From Sphingopyxis sp. OAS728 (lineage in GTDB: Bacteria; Pseudomonadota; Alphaproteobacteria; Sphingomonadales; Sphingomonadaceae), in NCBI RefSeq assembly GCF_014873485.1, contig NZ_JADBDT010000001.1, forward strand, positions 4,458,501 through 4,522,500: a DNA stretch of 64,000 nt. Reading direction: 5' to 3'. Position 1 is the first letter of the stretch. Every line of letters starts with the position of its first letter. This document shows positions 19,445 through 26,531 of the stretch, piece by piece. The notes beneath the pieces were generated by a model. That model saw nothing but the letters and a program-made list of their open reading frames with translations. It was not told where the DNA came from and made no database searches. A program made the translations under genes and the position numbers.

Positions 19445-20383
19445 ATGTCCCTCGATCCCGATCCCGTTCCGCCCCATCATGCCCCCGAACCCGGTTCGAC
19501 CGCCTATCTCCTCCAGGAACTGCAGCTCTTTGGGTATCGACCCTTCGACAACGAACCCGATGCACGGCCGCTACCCGATGCGCAGCTCGCCGGCGGCGCG
19601 ATCGCCGACATCTTCGATGCCATGGCGACATGCCTGGCCGACACGAGAATCGAGCCCGACCTTGAGGATCTTCTCTGGAACATCGTGAACATCTTCCACC
19701 GTGCCGGCGAGCGGGTCGAGCGCAGCCTCGACGACAATGAGCAACTTCAGCGCAAACTCCAGCGCGAGCAGGACGGCAGCGAAATCCGCTCGGTCGAGCT
19801 CGAACGCGCGACCGCCGAGGGCATCACGCTCATCGAGCGCCGCGACGCGATGGAATTTTTCCGCGAAGCTGCCGCCGACCAGTTCCGCCTTCACCTGAGG
19901 AAAGCCTGGATGCCTAGGACCGGATCGCGGACAAACCACAAGGCGCTCACCGCATCGGTGATCGACAGCCGGGACTTCCTCGATCGCCGGCTGCGCGAAA
20001 AGGCGGCGGCGTTGCTGCCTGCCGGCACGCGGATCGCCCTCTCCGGAGGCAATGCTTTCGGCGATCACCGGGCCGTGTGGGACGCGCTCGACAAGGCACG
20101 CGGGCGCTACCCCGACATGGTTCTCCTGCACGGCGGCGGCGCCGCGGGCGCCGAGCGCGCTGCGGCCTGCTGGGCAGAGAACCGGGAGGTGCCACAGGTC
20201 GCCTTCCGCCCGGACTGGGCGAAACACAGAAATGCGGCCCCGTTCAAGCGCAATGACGCCATGCTCGAAGCGATGCCCGCGGGCGTTATTGTTTTCGCGG
20301 GTACCGGCATCCAGGACAGTCTTGCCGACAAGGCCAGAAAGCTCGGCATCCCGGTTTGGGATCAACGCGGCAAACCGGGCTGA
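19445..20383 (+). CDS. DUF2493 domain protein
   Basis: A 312-residue protein; ATG 19445 starts the conserved part (SLDPDPVPPHHAPEPGSTA). An N-terminal helical region with charged coiled-coil character (NEQLQRKLQREQDGSEIRS) is followed by DUF2493 at about 195-305: RIALSGGNAFGDHRAVWDAL, LLHGGGAAGAERAAACWA and AGVIVFAGTGIQDSLADKA. This Rossmann-like fold resembles SLOG and DprA-type nucleotide-binding domains. It is the last gene of the element-like block and is often found with the ParB, helicase and Toprim genes above. Function is not known. Confidence 0.8.
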   Translation: MSLDPDPVPPHHAPEPGSTAYLLQELQLFGYRPFDNEPDARPLPDAQLAGGAIADIFDAMATCLADTRIEPDLEDLLWNIVNIFHRAGERVERSLDDNEQLQRKLQREQDGSEIRSVELERATAEGITLIERRDAMEFFREAAADQFRLHLRKAWMPRTGSRTNHKALTASVIDSRDFLDRRLREKAAALLPAGTRIALSGGNAFGDHRAVWDALDKARGRYPDMVLLHGGGAAGAERAAACWAENREVPQVAFRPDWAKHRNAAPFKRNDAMLEAMPAGVIVFAGTGIQDSLADKARKLGIPVWDQRGKPG

Positions 20384-20432
20384 GAGCCGCGCCGCATGCG
20401 CGTTCGCAGAAACTATCCTCAATCTGGATGTT

Positions 20433-20509
20433 TATGCCGAATATATTTGCAATATATCCAGAGCTTACACAGCTTCACTGCCATCAAATCACCTTGACCA
20501 GCGGTGATG
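20433..20509. promoter_or_regulatory. AT-rich candidate control region upstream of luxR
   Basis: This short AT-rich patch stands out in GC-rich surroundings. It holds the 12-mer TATGCCGAATAT (20433-20444), found again in the opposite orientation before the lasso precursors (23704-23715), and an inverted repeat ATCACC/GGTGAT (20489-20494 and 20504-20509). A TCTGGAT/ATCCAGA pair flanks the AT-rich core. Which protein binds is inference; the GntR protein at 23084 or the LuxR protein are candidates. Confidence 0.4.
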
Positions 20510-20622
20510 TCCATGGCTTCGCCGGTGCCTAATTGAGTGGGCGTCGCCGACGGGCTTTTGGCAAAGGAACAGTGCCGGTTGTTTCGGCTTGGCGACGATC
20601 GCCGGCATTGTCATGGGTCGCA

Positions 20623-21363
20623 ATGTTCATTCTCGATGCCGCGAGCGAGCTCGCAATCGACGTCATGACGGTCAGCACCGAGGCGGCGCTGCTTGATCTT
20701 CTCGGTGCCGCCGCCGCACGGCTTGGCTGCGACTATTTCGCGCTTAGCCATCACATTGATTTCCTGGTAGCGCCGCGGCAGGGGATCCGGCTCCACAATT
20801 ACCCTGAAAGCTGGGCGCGGCGCTTCGACGAACAGCGTCTCGGTCCCGTAGATCCCATTCATCGTGCGAGTCAGCGAACCAGCGCGGCTTTTCTCTGGCA
20901 GGAGGCGCCGCGCTGGACGCCCGTCCGGCCCGGCGACGACTTGGTGCTTTCCGAGGCGCGCCGGCACGGGCTTCACGACGGGCTCACCATTCCTTCCCAT
21001 CTCCCGGGTCAAGCACATGGATCGGTATCCTTCGCATGGCGCCGTGGGAGGCCGACGGTCTGCGATCTTCCCTTCGCCGGCATGTTCGGCCCCTTCGCGT
21101 TCGAGGCAGCGCGCCGGATCGCAGGACCCGTGCCCGAGGCGAACCGGCCGCGGCTCACCGATCGCCAGCGTGATATTGTCATTTGGGCGGCGAGAGGAAA
21201 ATCAGACTGGGCGATAGGGCAAATTCTCGCACTTAGCCCGGGGACGGTTGTCGAGCATCTGCGCAACGCGCGCGGGCGCTACGACGCGCCGAGCCGAACG
21301 GTTCTGGCTATCCGGGCGCTCTGGGACGGAACGATCAGCTTCGCCGATATCACGGGCCGTTAG
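20623..21363 (+). CDS. LuxR-family acyl-homoserine-lactone-responsive regulator
   Basis: A 246-residue regulator with an N-terminal autoinducer-binding domain and a C-terminal LuxR helix-turn-helix (LTDRQRDIVIWAARGKSDWAI to VVEHLRNARGRY). The signal-pocket positions fit AHL receptors: Trp64 (YPESWARRF), Asp77-Pro78 (GPVDPIH) and Trp92 (AAFLW); the usual second pocket Tyr is Phe68. The frame is open from 20533; I prefer ATG 20623 because the family fold starts there, though GTG 20572, preceded by AAAGGA, is possible. It lies directly upstream of a LuxI homologue, so the pair should form a quorum-sensing circuit. It could also control the lasso operon downstream (see the shared palindrome). Confidence 0.88.
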   Translation: MFILDAASELAIDVMTVSTEAALLDLLGAAAARLGCDYFALSHHIDFLVAPRQGIRLHNYPESWARRFDEQRLGPVDPIHRASQRTSAAFLWQEAPRWTPVRPGDDLVLSEARRHGLHDGLTIPSHLPGQAHGSVSFAWRRGRPTVCDLPFAGMFGPFAFEAARRIAGPVPEANRPRLTDRQRDIVIWAARGKSDWAIGQILALSPGTVVEHLRNARGRYDAPSRTVLAIRALWDGTISFADITGR

Positions 21364-21457
21364 GCCGTCGCCCCGCCGCGGGAGCGGCTCTGTTCGCGCC
21401 GGCCTCGCTCCGCTCCCGTGCGCTGCCTGCACTCTTCCAGCGAGCGGGCCAGCGCAC

Positions 21458-21477
21458 GGTGCCGCAATATCGGCACC
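21458..21477. promoter_or_regulatory. Candidate lux box upstream of luxI
   Basis: A 20-bp palindrome, GGTGCCG-CAATAT-CGGCACC, with perfect 7-bp arms, centred about 86 bases before the luxI start. Size and symmetry are those of LuxR-type operators. A smaller CCGCA-AAA-TGCGG repeat lies at 21500-21512. Binding is inferred, not shown. Confidence 0.55.
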
Positions 21478-21553
21478 CCCATTTCTTGATATGGCAGCTC
21501 CGCAAAATGCGGTTCAATTGGTTCGTCTCTGCCAACCCCCTAGGAGAGACACC

Positions 21554-22168
21554 ATGTTTTTGATCGTCGACGAGGCCAACCGTGCCCGCGAGCACGCTGT
21601 ACTGCGATCGATGTTCGAGGCGCGCAAGCGCGTCTTCATCGACCTTCTGAAATGGGACTTGCCGGCGCTCGCCGGCCGGTTCGAACTCGATCATTTCGAC
21701 GACGGGGATGCGACCTATCTCATCGTCGCCGACCCCGAGGGCAATCATCTCGCCTCGGCGCGGCTGCTGCTGACGACGCAGCCGGCGCTTCTCGATACGC
21801 TCTTTCCGGAACTGGTCGCGGGGCCGGTGCCCCAAGGCGCGGACATATTGGAAATTACCCGATTATGCCTGTCACCGGGGATCGGTGCGCGGCAGCGGCG
21901 GATTGCGCGCGATGCGTTGCTCGTCGGCCTTGTGGACTATGCACTCGACAATGGCATCGCCGCCTACACGGGCGTCGCCGAACTTTCCTGGTTCCGGCAG
22001 GTGGAGAGCTTCGGCTGGGATTGCAAGGCGCTTGGCGAGCCGGTTCTGCACCGCGGACAGGCGCTCGTCGCATTGCGCATCTATATTGACGGCCACACCC
22101 TCCGCAAGCTCGCAGGTGCGGGCATCGTCAGCAGCGCCGCCGCGGCATCCGCCACGCGCGCGGCATGA
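21554..22168 (+). CDS. LuxI-family acyl-homoserine-lactone synthase
   Basis: A 204-residue enzyme expected to make an acyl-homoserine lactone from S-adenosylmethionine and an acyl carrier. The invariant LuxI positions are present: Arg24, Phe28, Trp34, Asp46, Asp49 and Arg70 (EARKRVF, LLKWDL, FELDHFDD, LASARLL). AGGAGAG lies 6 bases before ATG 21554. The acyl chain cannot be predicted. The next gene, a PhyH-type dioxygenase, starts 11 bases after the stop, so the two are almost surely co-transcribed; luxI-phyH neighbours are known from other sphingomonads. Confidence 0.92.
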   Translation: MFLIVDEANRAREHAVLRSMFEARKRVFIDLLKWDLPALAGRFELDHFDDGDATYLIVADPEGNHLASARLLLTTQPALLDTLFPELVAGPVPQGADILEITRLCLSPGIGARQRRIARDALLVGLVDYALDNGIAAYTGVAELSWFRQVESFGWDCKALGEPVLHRGQALVALRIYIDGHTLRKLAGAGIVSSAAAASATRAA

Positions 22169-22178
22169 GGAGGGGGCT

Positions 22179-23087
22179 ATGATGATCAATCCGCAGTTCC
22201 CCGATCCCGCCGCACGGCGCAATTCCGCCGGGCTCGATCTCATGGGCCGCGGCTACACCATCCTGCGGGGCGCTGCCCCGCAGGGGGTGATCGCGGCCAT
22301 CGCCGCGGATCTCGCACCGCGGTACGCGGCGACGCCTTTCTGCGAGGGCGGCTTTTACGGCGAGCGCACCAAGCGTTTCGGACGGCTACTGATCCGTTCG
22401 CCGAAGATGGCAGATCTCGTGATGAACCCGGCGGTTCTCGAGCTCGCCGAAGTGGCGCTCGGAAACTGGTGCGAGCGTATCCAGCTCAACCTCGCCCAGG
22501 CGATCGAGCTTCATCCCGGCGCCTTGCCGCAATTTCCTCACCGGGACCAAGATATGTGGCAAGGAGCGCTCGGCGATGTCGAATATCTCCTCAACGTCAT
22601 GTGGCCGCTGACGCCCTTTACGGAGGAGAATGGCGCAACGATGATCTGGCCGCGCAGCCATGGCATCGAGGCGCTCGTCGAGGAACCGAAGGAGGCGCCG
22701 ATCGTCGCCGAGGCCGAGCCCGGCGATGCAATCGTCTTCCTGGGCTCGACACTGCACGGGGCAGGGGCCAATCGGAGCGATGGCGTTCGACGCGCCGTTA
22801 TCGTGAGCTACTGTCTCGGCTGGCTCAAGCCCTATGAGAACCAGTGGCTGGCCTACCCGCCCGAGGTAGCGCGGGACTTTTCCCCTGAGCTCGCCGCGCT
22901 CGCCGGCTATACGCAGCACCGCCCCAACCTCGGCAATTTCGAGGGGCAATGCCCCTCGGTCTTGTTCGGAGGTTACCCTGCGGAACCGCTCGCGGCAGTT
23001 GACGCGCTGAGGCCCGACCAGGATGCCCTTCTCGCGGATTTCGTCGCGGCGCAGCGGACCGGCCGTGGTGAGAGTTTCGGGCGATGA
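22179..23087 (+). CDS. Phytanoyl-CoA dioxygenase (PhyH) family Fe(II)/2-oxoglutarate oxygenase
   Basis: A 302-residue protein of the cupin-fold non-haem iron oxygenases. The metal triad is visible as His121-x-Asp123 (FPHRDQDMW) and His193 (STLHGAG), with an Arg at 204/205 (VRRAVIVSY) to hold 2-oxoglutarate. GGAGGGGG precedes ATG 22179, and the stop overlaps the start of the GntR gene by ATGA. Family members hydroxylate lipids, small molecules or peptides. The position between luxI and a lasso operon allows two ideas: it may modify the acyl-homoserine lactone chain or act on a lasso peptide. The sequence does not decide between them. Confidence 0.85.
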   Translation: MMINPQFPDPAARRNSAGLDLMGRGYTILRGAAPQGVIAAIAADLAPRYAATPFCEGGFYGERTKRFGRLLIRSPKMADLVMNPAVLELAEVALGNWCERIQLNLAQAIELHPGALPQFPHRDQDMWQGALGDVEYLLNVMWPLTPFTEENGATMIWPRSHGIEALVEEPKEAPIVAEAEPGDAIVFLGSTLHGAGANRSDGVRRAVIVSYCLGWLKPYENQWLAYPPEVARDFSPELAALAGYTQHRPNLGNFEGQCPSVLFGGYPAEPLAAVDALRPDQDALLADFVAAQRTGRGESFGR

Positions 23088-23704
23088 GCCCCGGTGCGAC
23101 CATGGAGCGCGTCTATCTCGACCTCAAGGCGCGGATCATCGCGGGCGTCTTCCCGCCGGGCACGCGCCTCGATCCGACGCAGTTGGCGAAGGCACTCGAT
23201 GCGAGTGCGACCCCGGTACGCGATGCGCTCCACCGCCTGTCGGGCGAGCGCATTGTCGAAAGCTGGCACCAGGAAGGGTTCCGCCAGCCCTCGCTCGCCG
23301 AGGCTGATCTTTGCGATCTTTACGGCTGGGCCGGGGTGCTGCTCTCGCTCGCGCTGAAGGGGCGTACCCCGCATCCCTCGGCCGGCGGCCTGTTCGAGCT
23401 TGCGGGGCACGTGGGCTACGCCGAGGCCGCCGAGTCGCTCTTTCGCACCATCGCGATCGGCGCCGGAAATCGCGAGCTGCGCTACGCGCTCATCGCCAAT
23501 ATCGAGCGAAGCCAGATTTTCCGTGCCCCCGAGGCGCGTATCGATCGCGCCTCGCGCGAACTGCTCGCAGCGATGGAAGAGGATTATCGCTTCGGTCGCT
23601 GGACCGCATTGCGCAGCAAAATCACGAGCTTCCATCGGCGCCGCGTCGGGCAGGCGGGGCGCATCGTCGCCGAACTCAAGCCGCGGACCGAGCCGCTCAG
23701 ATAA
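23084..23704 (+). CDS. GntR-family transcriptional regulator
   Basis: A 206-residue protein with an N-terminal GntR winged helix (VYLDLKARIIAGVFPPGTRL, DPTQLAKALDASATPVRDALHRL) and a helical C-terminal domain of FCD/FadR type (about 75-200). The ATGA overlap with phyH shows translational coupling. Its stop lies 100 bases before the first lasso precursor. A 12-mer in that gap (23704-23715) also occurs upstream of luxR, which would suit autoregulation and control of both operons by this protein. The effector ligand is unknown. Confidence 0.85.
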   Translation: MSPGATMERVYLDLKARIIAGVFPPGTRLDPTQLAKALDASATPVRDALHRLSGERIVESWHQEGFRQPSLAEADLCDLYGWAGVLLSLALKGRTPHPSAGGLFELAGHVGYAEAAESLFRTIAIGAGNRELRYALIANIERSQIFRAPEARIDRASRELLAAMEEDYRFGRWTALRSKITSFHRRRVGQAGRIVAELKPRTEPLR

Positions 23705-23730
23705 TATTCGGCATATTCGAAAACTATAAA
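23704..23730 (+). promoter_or_regulatory. Candidate operator and promoter of the lasso operon
   Basis: ATATTCGGCATA (23704-23715) is the reverse complement of the 12-mer upstream of luxR. It is part of a direct repeat ATATTCG-GC-ATATTCG (23704-23719). TATAAA (23725-23730) is a good -10 candidate; no strong -35 was seen. The start site would then be near 23737. Confidence 0.4.
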
Positions 23731-23765
23731 ATTCCTATCTGGAATCAGCGGCGTAGCTTTGGACA

Positions 23766-23783
23766 TGCCGCAATTCTGCGGCA
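23766..23783. promoter_or_regulatory. 18-bp palindrome before the first lasso precursor
   Basis: TGCCGCA-ATTC-TGCGGCA has perfect 7-bp arms and shares TGCCGCAAT with the luxI palindrome. It ends 21 bases before the ATG, so it may be a second LuxR-type operator, or, if transcription starts near 23737, an mRNA hairpin just before the ribosome binding site AAAGGAG. Confidence 0.5.
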
Positions 23784-23804
23784 GCGTGACAAAGGAGAGC
23801 GATC

Positions 23805-23927
23805 ATGGATCGTGATACCAATGACATCGTCGAGCTCGGCAGCGTCAGCGTCGATACGGCGGGCGAAGACCGGGTCGGAATCGAGGCGGGCGGCAAATAT
23901 CAGCCGCTCGGCCTGACCCAGGACTGA
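23805..23927 (+). CDS. Lasso peptide precursor A1
   Basis: A 40-residue precursor too short for routine gene calling. AAAGGAG lies 7 bases before the ATG. The leader (1-19) ends in VDTA, with the Thr at position -2 that lasso peptidases need. The predicted core (20-40, 21 residues) starts with Gly and has Glu at core position 8 (GEDRVGIE), so an 8-residue macrolactam ring is expected. The tail runs AGGKYQPLGLTQD. The ring size and the C-terminal GLxxD ending resemble caulonodin-type lasso peptides. A2 has the same plan. The bulky residue that locks the tail is not obvious; Lys12, Tyr13 and Gln14 are candidates. Confidence 0.85.
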   Translation: MDRDTNDIVELGSVSVDTAGEDRVGIEAGGKYQPLGLTQD

Positions 23928-23998
23928 TCCGGGCGCCGGGGGTCGGGTTATGCCGGCTCCCGGCCTCGTTCTCCAAGTTTCAAGCAAAGGATGCGACT

Positions 23999-24127
23999 AT
24001 GGAACGCGAACTGGAAGCGAACGATCTCCTCGAACTCGGCACGGTCAGCGGCGACACCGCTGGCGATTTCGGACTGCCGCTGGAATCCGGCGGCCGCATG
24101 ACCCGCCCCGGTCTCGCCCAGGACTGA
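23999..24127 (+). CDS. Lasso peptide precursor A2
   Basis: A 42-residue precursor, paralogue of A1. Both leaders share the ELGxVSxDTA stretch (here LLELGTVSGDTA), again with Thr at -2. The predicted core (22-42, 21 residues) starts GDFGLPLE, so Gly1 and Glu8 would form the ring, and ends RPGLAQD. AAAGGA lies about 7 bases before ATG 23999. Core tails differ from A1 except for the GG after the ring and the GLxQD end, so the two products probably differ in target or receptor affinity while sharing B and C. Confidence 0.85.
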   Translation: MERELEANDLLELGTVSGDTAGDFGLPLESGGRMTRPGLAQD

Positions 24128-24134
24128 GCCTGCT

Positions 24135-24162
24135 TCCGGGAGCGGCAAGCGCCACTCCCGGA
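24135..24162 (+). other. Intercistronic stem-loop between precursor and maturation genes
   Basis: An 8-bp perfect stem (24135-24142 with 24155-24162), extended inside by GGC/GCC. There is no T-run, so it is more likely a partial terminator or a 3'-end stabiliser that keeps precursor mRNA more abundant than that of B and C. Such hairpins after the A gene are common in proteobacterial lasso operons. Confidence 0.65.
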
Positions 24163-24180
24163 CGTAGCTCCTGCACCGAT

Positions 24181-24837
24181 ATGGAATGGCGACTGGCACC
24201 CGGCACGGGCTTCTGCGAAGTGGGCGGAGAACTGCTGTTTCTCGACCTGCGGCGCGACCGCTACCTCGCGCTTCGGGGCAAGGAACGCATGACATTCGAT
24301 CGCTTGCGCTTTGGCGAGACCGGAGATGAAGGCGCGATGACGCAGCTCGCCGGCAGCGGTTTGATCGTCGCCGGGAATGGCGGGAGGGCGATCAGGGCAA
24401 CGGAGATCATCGTCCCTGACGACGATCTCTCGGCCTCCGCCGCCCGGTCCGGTTCCGGATGGGGCACTGCCTTAGCGGCGGCGCGGAGCTTGATCTGGGC
24501 GCGCCGCGCAATGCGGCCCGCTCGGCTTGCGCGGACTGCCGAATATCTTGCCGCCGCCAAGGCGGACAGGGCGGGAGCCGGGAAGCAGAGCGAAGCCGAG
24601 GAACTGGCCGCGGGGTTTGCCGCGAGCCGCTGGTTGATTCCCATCGCGCCGCGCTGCCTGGTCGATGCCCTCGCGCTCGACCGGATTCTCCTTCGTCGGG
24701 GTGTCGCGGCGACCCTCGTCTTCGGGGTGAGGCTCAATCCCTTCAACGCGCATTGCTGGCTACAGACGGAGCGAACCATATTGACAGGAACCGCCGCTGA
24801 AGCCCGAAACTTCGCTCCCATATTGACGGTCGGATGA
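24181..24837 (+). CDS. Lasso peptide leader peptidase B, with fused recognition domain
   Basis: A 218-residue protein. Residues 1-80 resemble the PqqD-like leader recognition element (FCEVGGELLFLDLRRDRYLAL), and residues about 110-218 the transglutaminase-like cysteine protease. The catalytic Cys159 (APRCLVDALAL) and His191 (FNAHCWLQ) are present. The third member, an Asp about 11-12 residues after the His, is not found: the site reads ILTGTAAE where relatives usually have an Asn-Asp pair. It removes the leader so that C can close the ring. ATG 24181 is chosen on homology; the longer frame from 23950 overlaps precursor A2. The stop overlaps the start of C by ATGA. Confidence 0.87.
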   Translation: MEWRLAPGTGFCEVGGELLFLDLRRDRYLALRGKERMTFDRLRFGETGDEGAMTQLAGSGLIVAGNGGRAIRATEIIVPDDDLSASAARSGSGWGTALAAARSLIWARRAMRPARLARTAEYLAAAKADRAGAGKQSEAEELAAGFAASRWLIPIAPRCLVDALALDRILLRRGVAATLVFGVRLNPFNAHCWLQTERTILTGTAAEARNFAPILTVG

Positions 24838-26531
24838 GCCGTCGCATTCTCGCCGCGCTAGGAGCGCCGGCAAGCCGCGGCGGGGCTGCGAGCGCGGCGA
24901 GACGTTGCGGCTTGGCGCCGCTGCATGAAGGCGGGTCGTTGCATCTCTATTGCTCGCCGGACCTGCCCAGCCGGAGTCTGGAAGACGGCTCGATCTTGTT
25001 GGGCGATTGCTTTGCCCGCAGCGGATCCGGTCCCGGCTGCCCGCCTGAAGGCTGGGGAAATTACCTCGCTTTCGGCGCTTCGGGGCGTTCGGCGACGATC
25101 GAGAGAGCGCCGCTGACCGGATTGCCGCTCTACTGGACCAGACAAGAAGAGGGGGTTCTCTGCTCGACGAGCCTGGAGCTCCTCTCCGAGCTCGGATGCG
25201 GTCTTGCGGTTGACGAAGCGTTTGTCGCGCACAGTCTCGCCTATCCCAATCTGCGCACCGAGCGCACCGGCGTCTCGGGGGTGAATGAATTGCTTCCAGG
25301 CTGCCGGCTTGGTTGGACAGGCACGGCGGCCGCGACGACGGAGACATGGTCGCCCTGGAATTACATCGCTCCCCAGCCGGCGGTTTCCGTGGATGACCTC
25401 GCGCGGCAATTGGAGACGGTGATCATCGACTGCACACGGGCTTGGTGCGCGGGCCGGGCCGAAATCCTGCTGGAACTTTCGGGGGGCCTCGATTCATCCA
25501 TCGTCGCGGCGGCGCTCGACGCCGCAGGCGCCGACTTTTCCGCGATCAATTTCGCCACCGCCGCCGCCGACGGAGACGAGCGTGCATTCGCTTCGACAGT
25601 CGCCGCGCACTTGGGCCGCGAACTGGACGGACTGCTCAATGACGAAGCGGCGATCGATCTGGTGGGGGTGCCGCGCCTGGTGCGGCCGCGTCCCGGAGCC
25701 TATGGCGTGCTTGGCGGGCTCGATCTCGCGTTTGAACAAGCCGTGGGCGCCAGGTCAGCCGCGATCTTCGGAGGAATCGGAGGCGACAATGTCTTCGACT
25801 TTGACACGTCGGTTGCCCCCGTCCTCGACGCGTTGCAGGCGTGCGGCGTATCCGGGACGAGTTTCGCTGCGCTCCGGGATGTTGCCCAGGCAAGCGAGGC
25901 AACACTCTGGCAGGCGGTGCGGCTTTCGTGGCGTGCATGGCGCGACGGTCCGCGATCCCCTTGGGTTCGCGAAACGCAATTTTGTCGGGAAGAGGCGATG
26001 CCCGATCAACCGCTCGCCCATCCTTGGGACAATACCCCGGAGACCGCGCCGCGGGGCAAGCGTAAACATGTCGCCGCTATCCGCCGGATCCTCGACTTTC
26101 TCGATCGACCCGACCGCTGGACAGACCGTGACGTCGTCGCCCCGCTGCTATCGCAGCCCGTCGTCGAACTATGCCTCTCTATTCCGAGCTGGACATGGTT
26201 CACCGGCGGGCGCGACCGGGCGATTGCGCGGCAGGCCTTCGCGCGGCGTCTTCCGGCGTCGGTCATATGGCGCAAGGGCAAGGGGCGGCTCGAGAGCGCC
26301 TGCAGCGCTGCCTATCTGCGGCAGCGGCCCGCACTTCGTGACCTGTTGCTCGACGGCCGACTGGCCGCACTCGGTTATCTCAACCGCGCCGCAATTGAAG
26401 CCTATCTTGCTCGCGACGGCATCTCTGGCGATCACGATTACTTCCGGTTGCTCGAGATTGCGGATATCGAACGTTGGCTCCGTTCGCTGGAGAGTGCGTC
26501 GCGTGCGGCACGGATGGCGGCCCAGCGCTGA
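24834..26531 (+). CDS. Lasso cyclase C, asparagine-synthetase-like
   Basis: A 565-residue protein. The N-terminal part resembles the glutaminase fold of asparagine synthetase B but lacks the catalytic Cys2, as usual for lasso cyclases. The C-terminal part carries the ATP-binding PP-loop SGGLDSS (216-222). The enzyme adenylates the Glu8 side chain and joins it to the new N-terminus after leader removal. It is translationally coupled to B. Its last 94 bases lie opposite the end of the isopeptidase gene on the other strand. Confidence 0.9.
   Translation: MSRRILAALGAPASRGGAASAARRCGLAPLHEGGSLHLYCSPDLPSRSLEDGSILLGDCFARSGSGPGCPPEGWGNYLAFGASGRSATIERAPLTGLPLYWTRQEEGVLCSTSLELLSELGCGLAVDEAFVAHSLAYPNLRTERTGVSGVNELLPGCRLGWTGTAAATTETWSPWNYIAPQPAVSVDDLARQLETVIIDCTRAWCAGRAEILLELSGGLDSSIVAAALDAAGADFSAINFATAAADGDERAFASTVAAHLGRELDGLLNDEAAIDLVGVPRLVRPRPGAYGVLGGLDLAFEQAVGARSAAIFGGIGGDNVFDFDTSVAPVLDALQACGVSGTSFAALRDVAQASEATLWQAVRLSWRAWRDGPRSPWVRETQFCREEAMPDQPLAHPWDNTPETAPRGKRKHVAAIRRILDFLDRPDRWTDRDVVAPLLSQPVVELCLSIPSWTWFTGGRDRAIARQAFARRLPASVIWRKGKGRLESACSAAYLRQRPALRDLLLDGRLAALGYLNRAAIEAYLARDGISGDHDYFRLLEIADIERWLRSLESASRAARMAAQR

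Noticed and set aside
23950..24180. A longer N-terminus for the lasso B protein starting at 23950
   Set aside because: It would overlap all of precursor A2 in another frame and adds residues not seen in B proteins; ATG 24181 starts the recognition domain.
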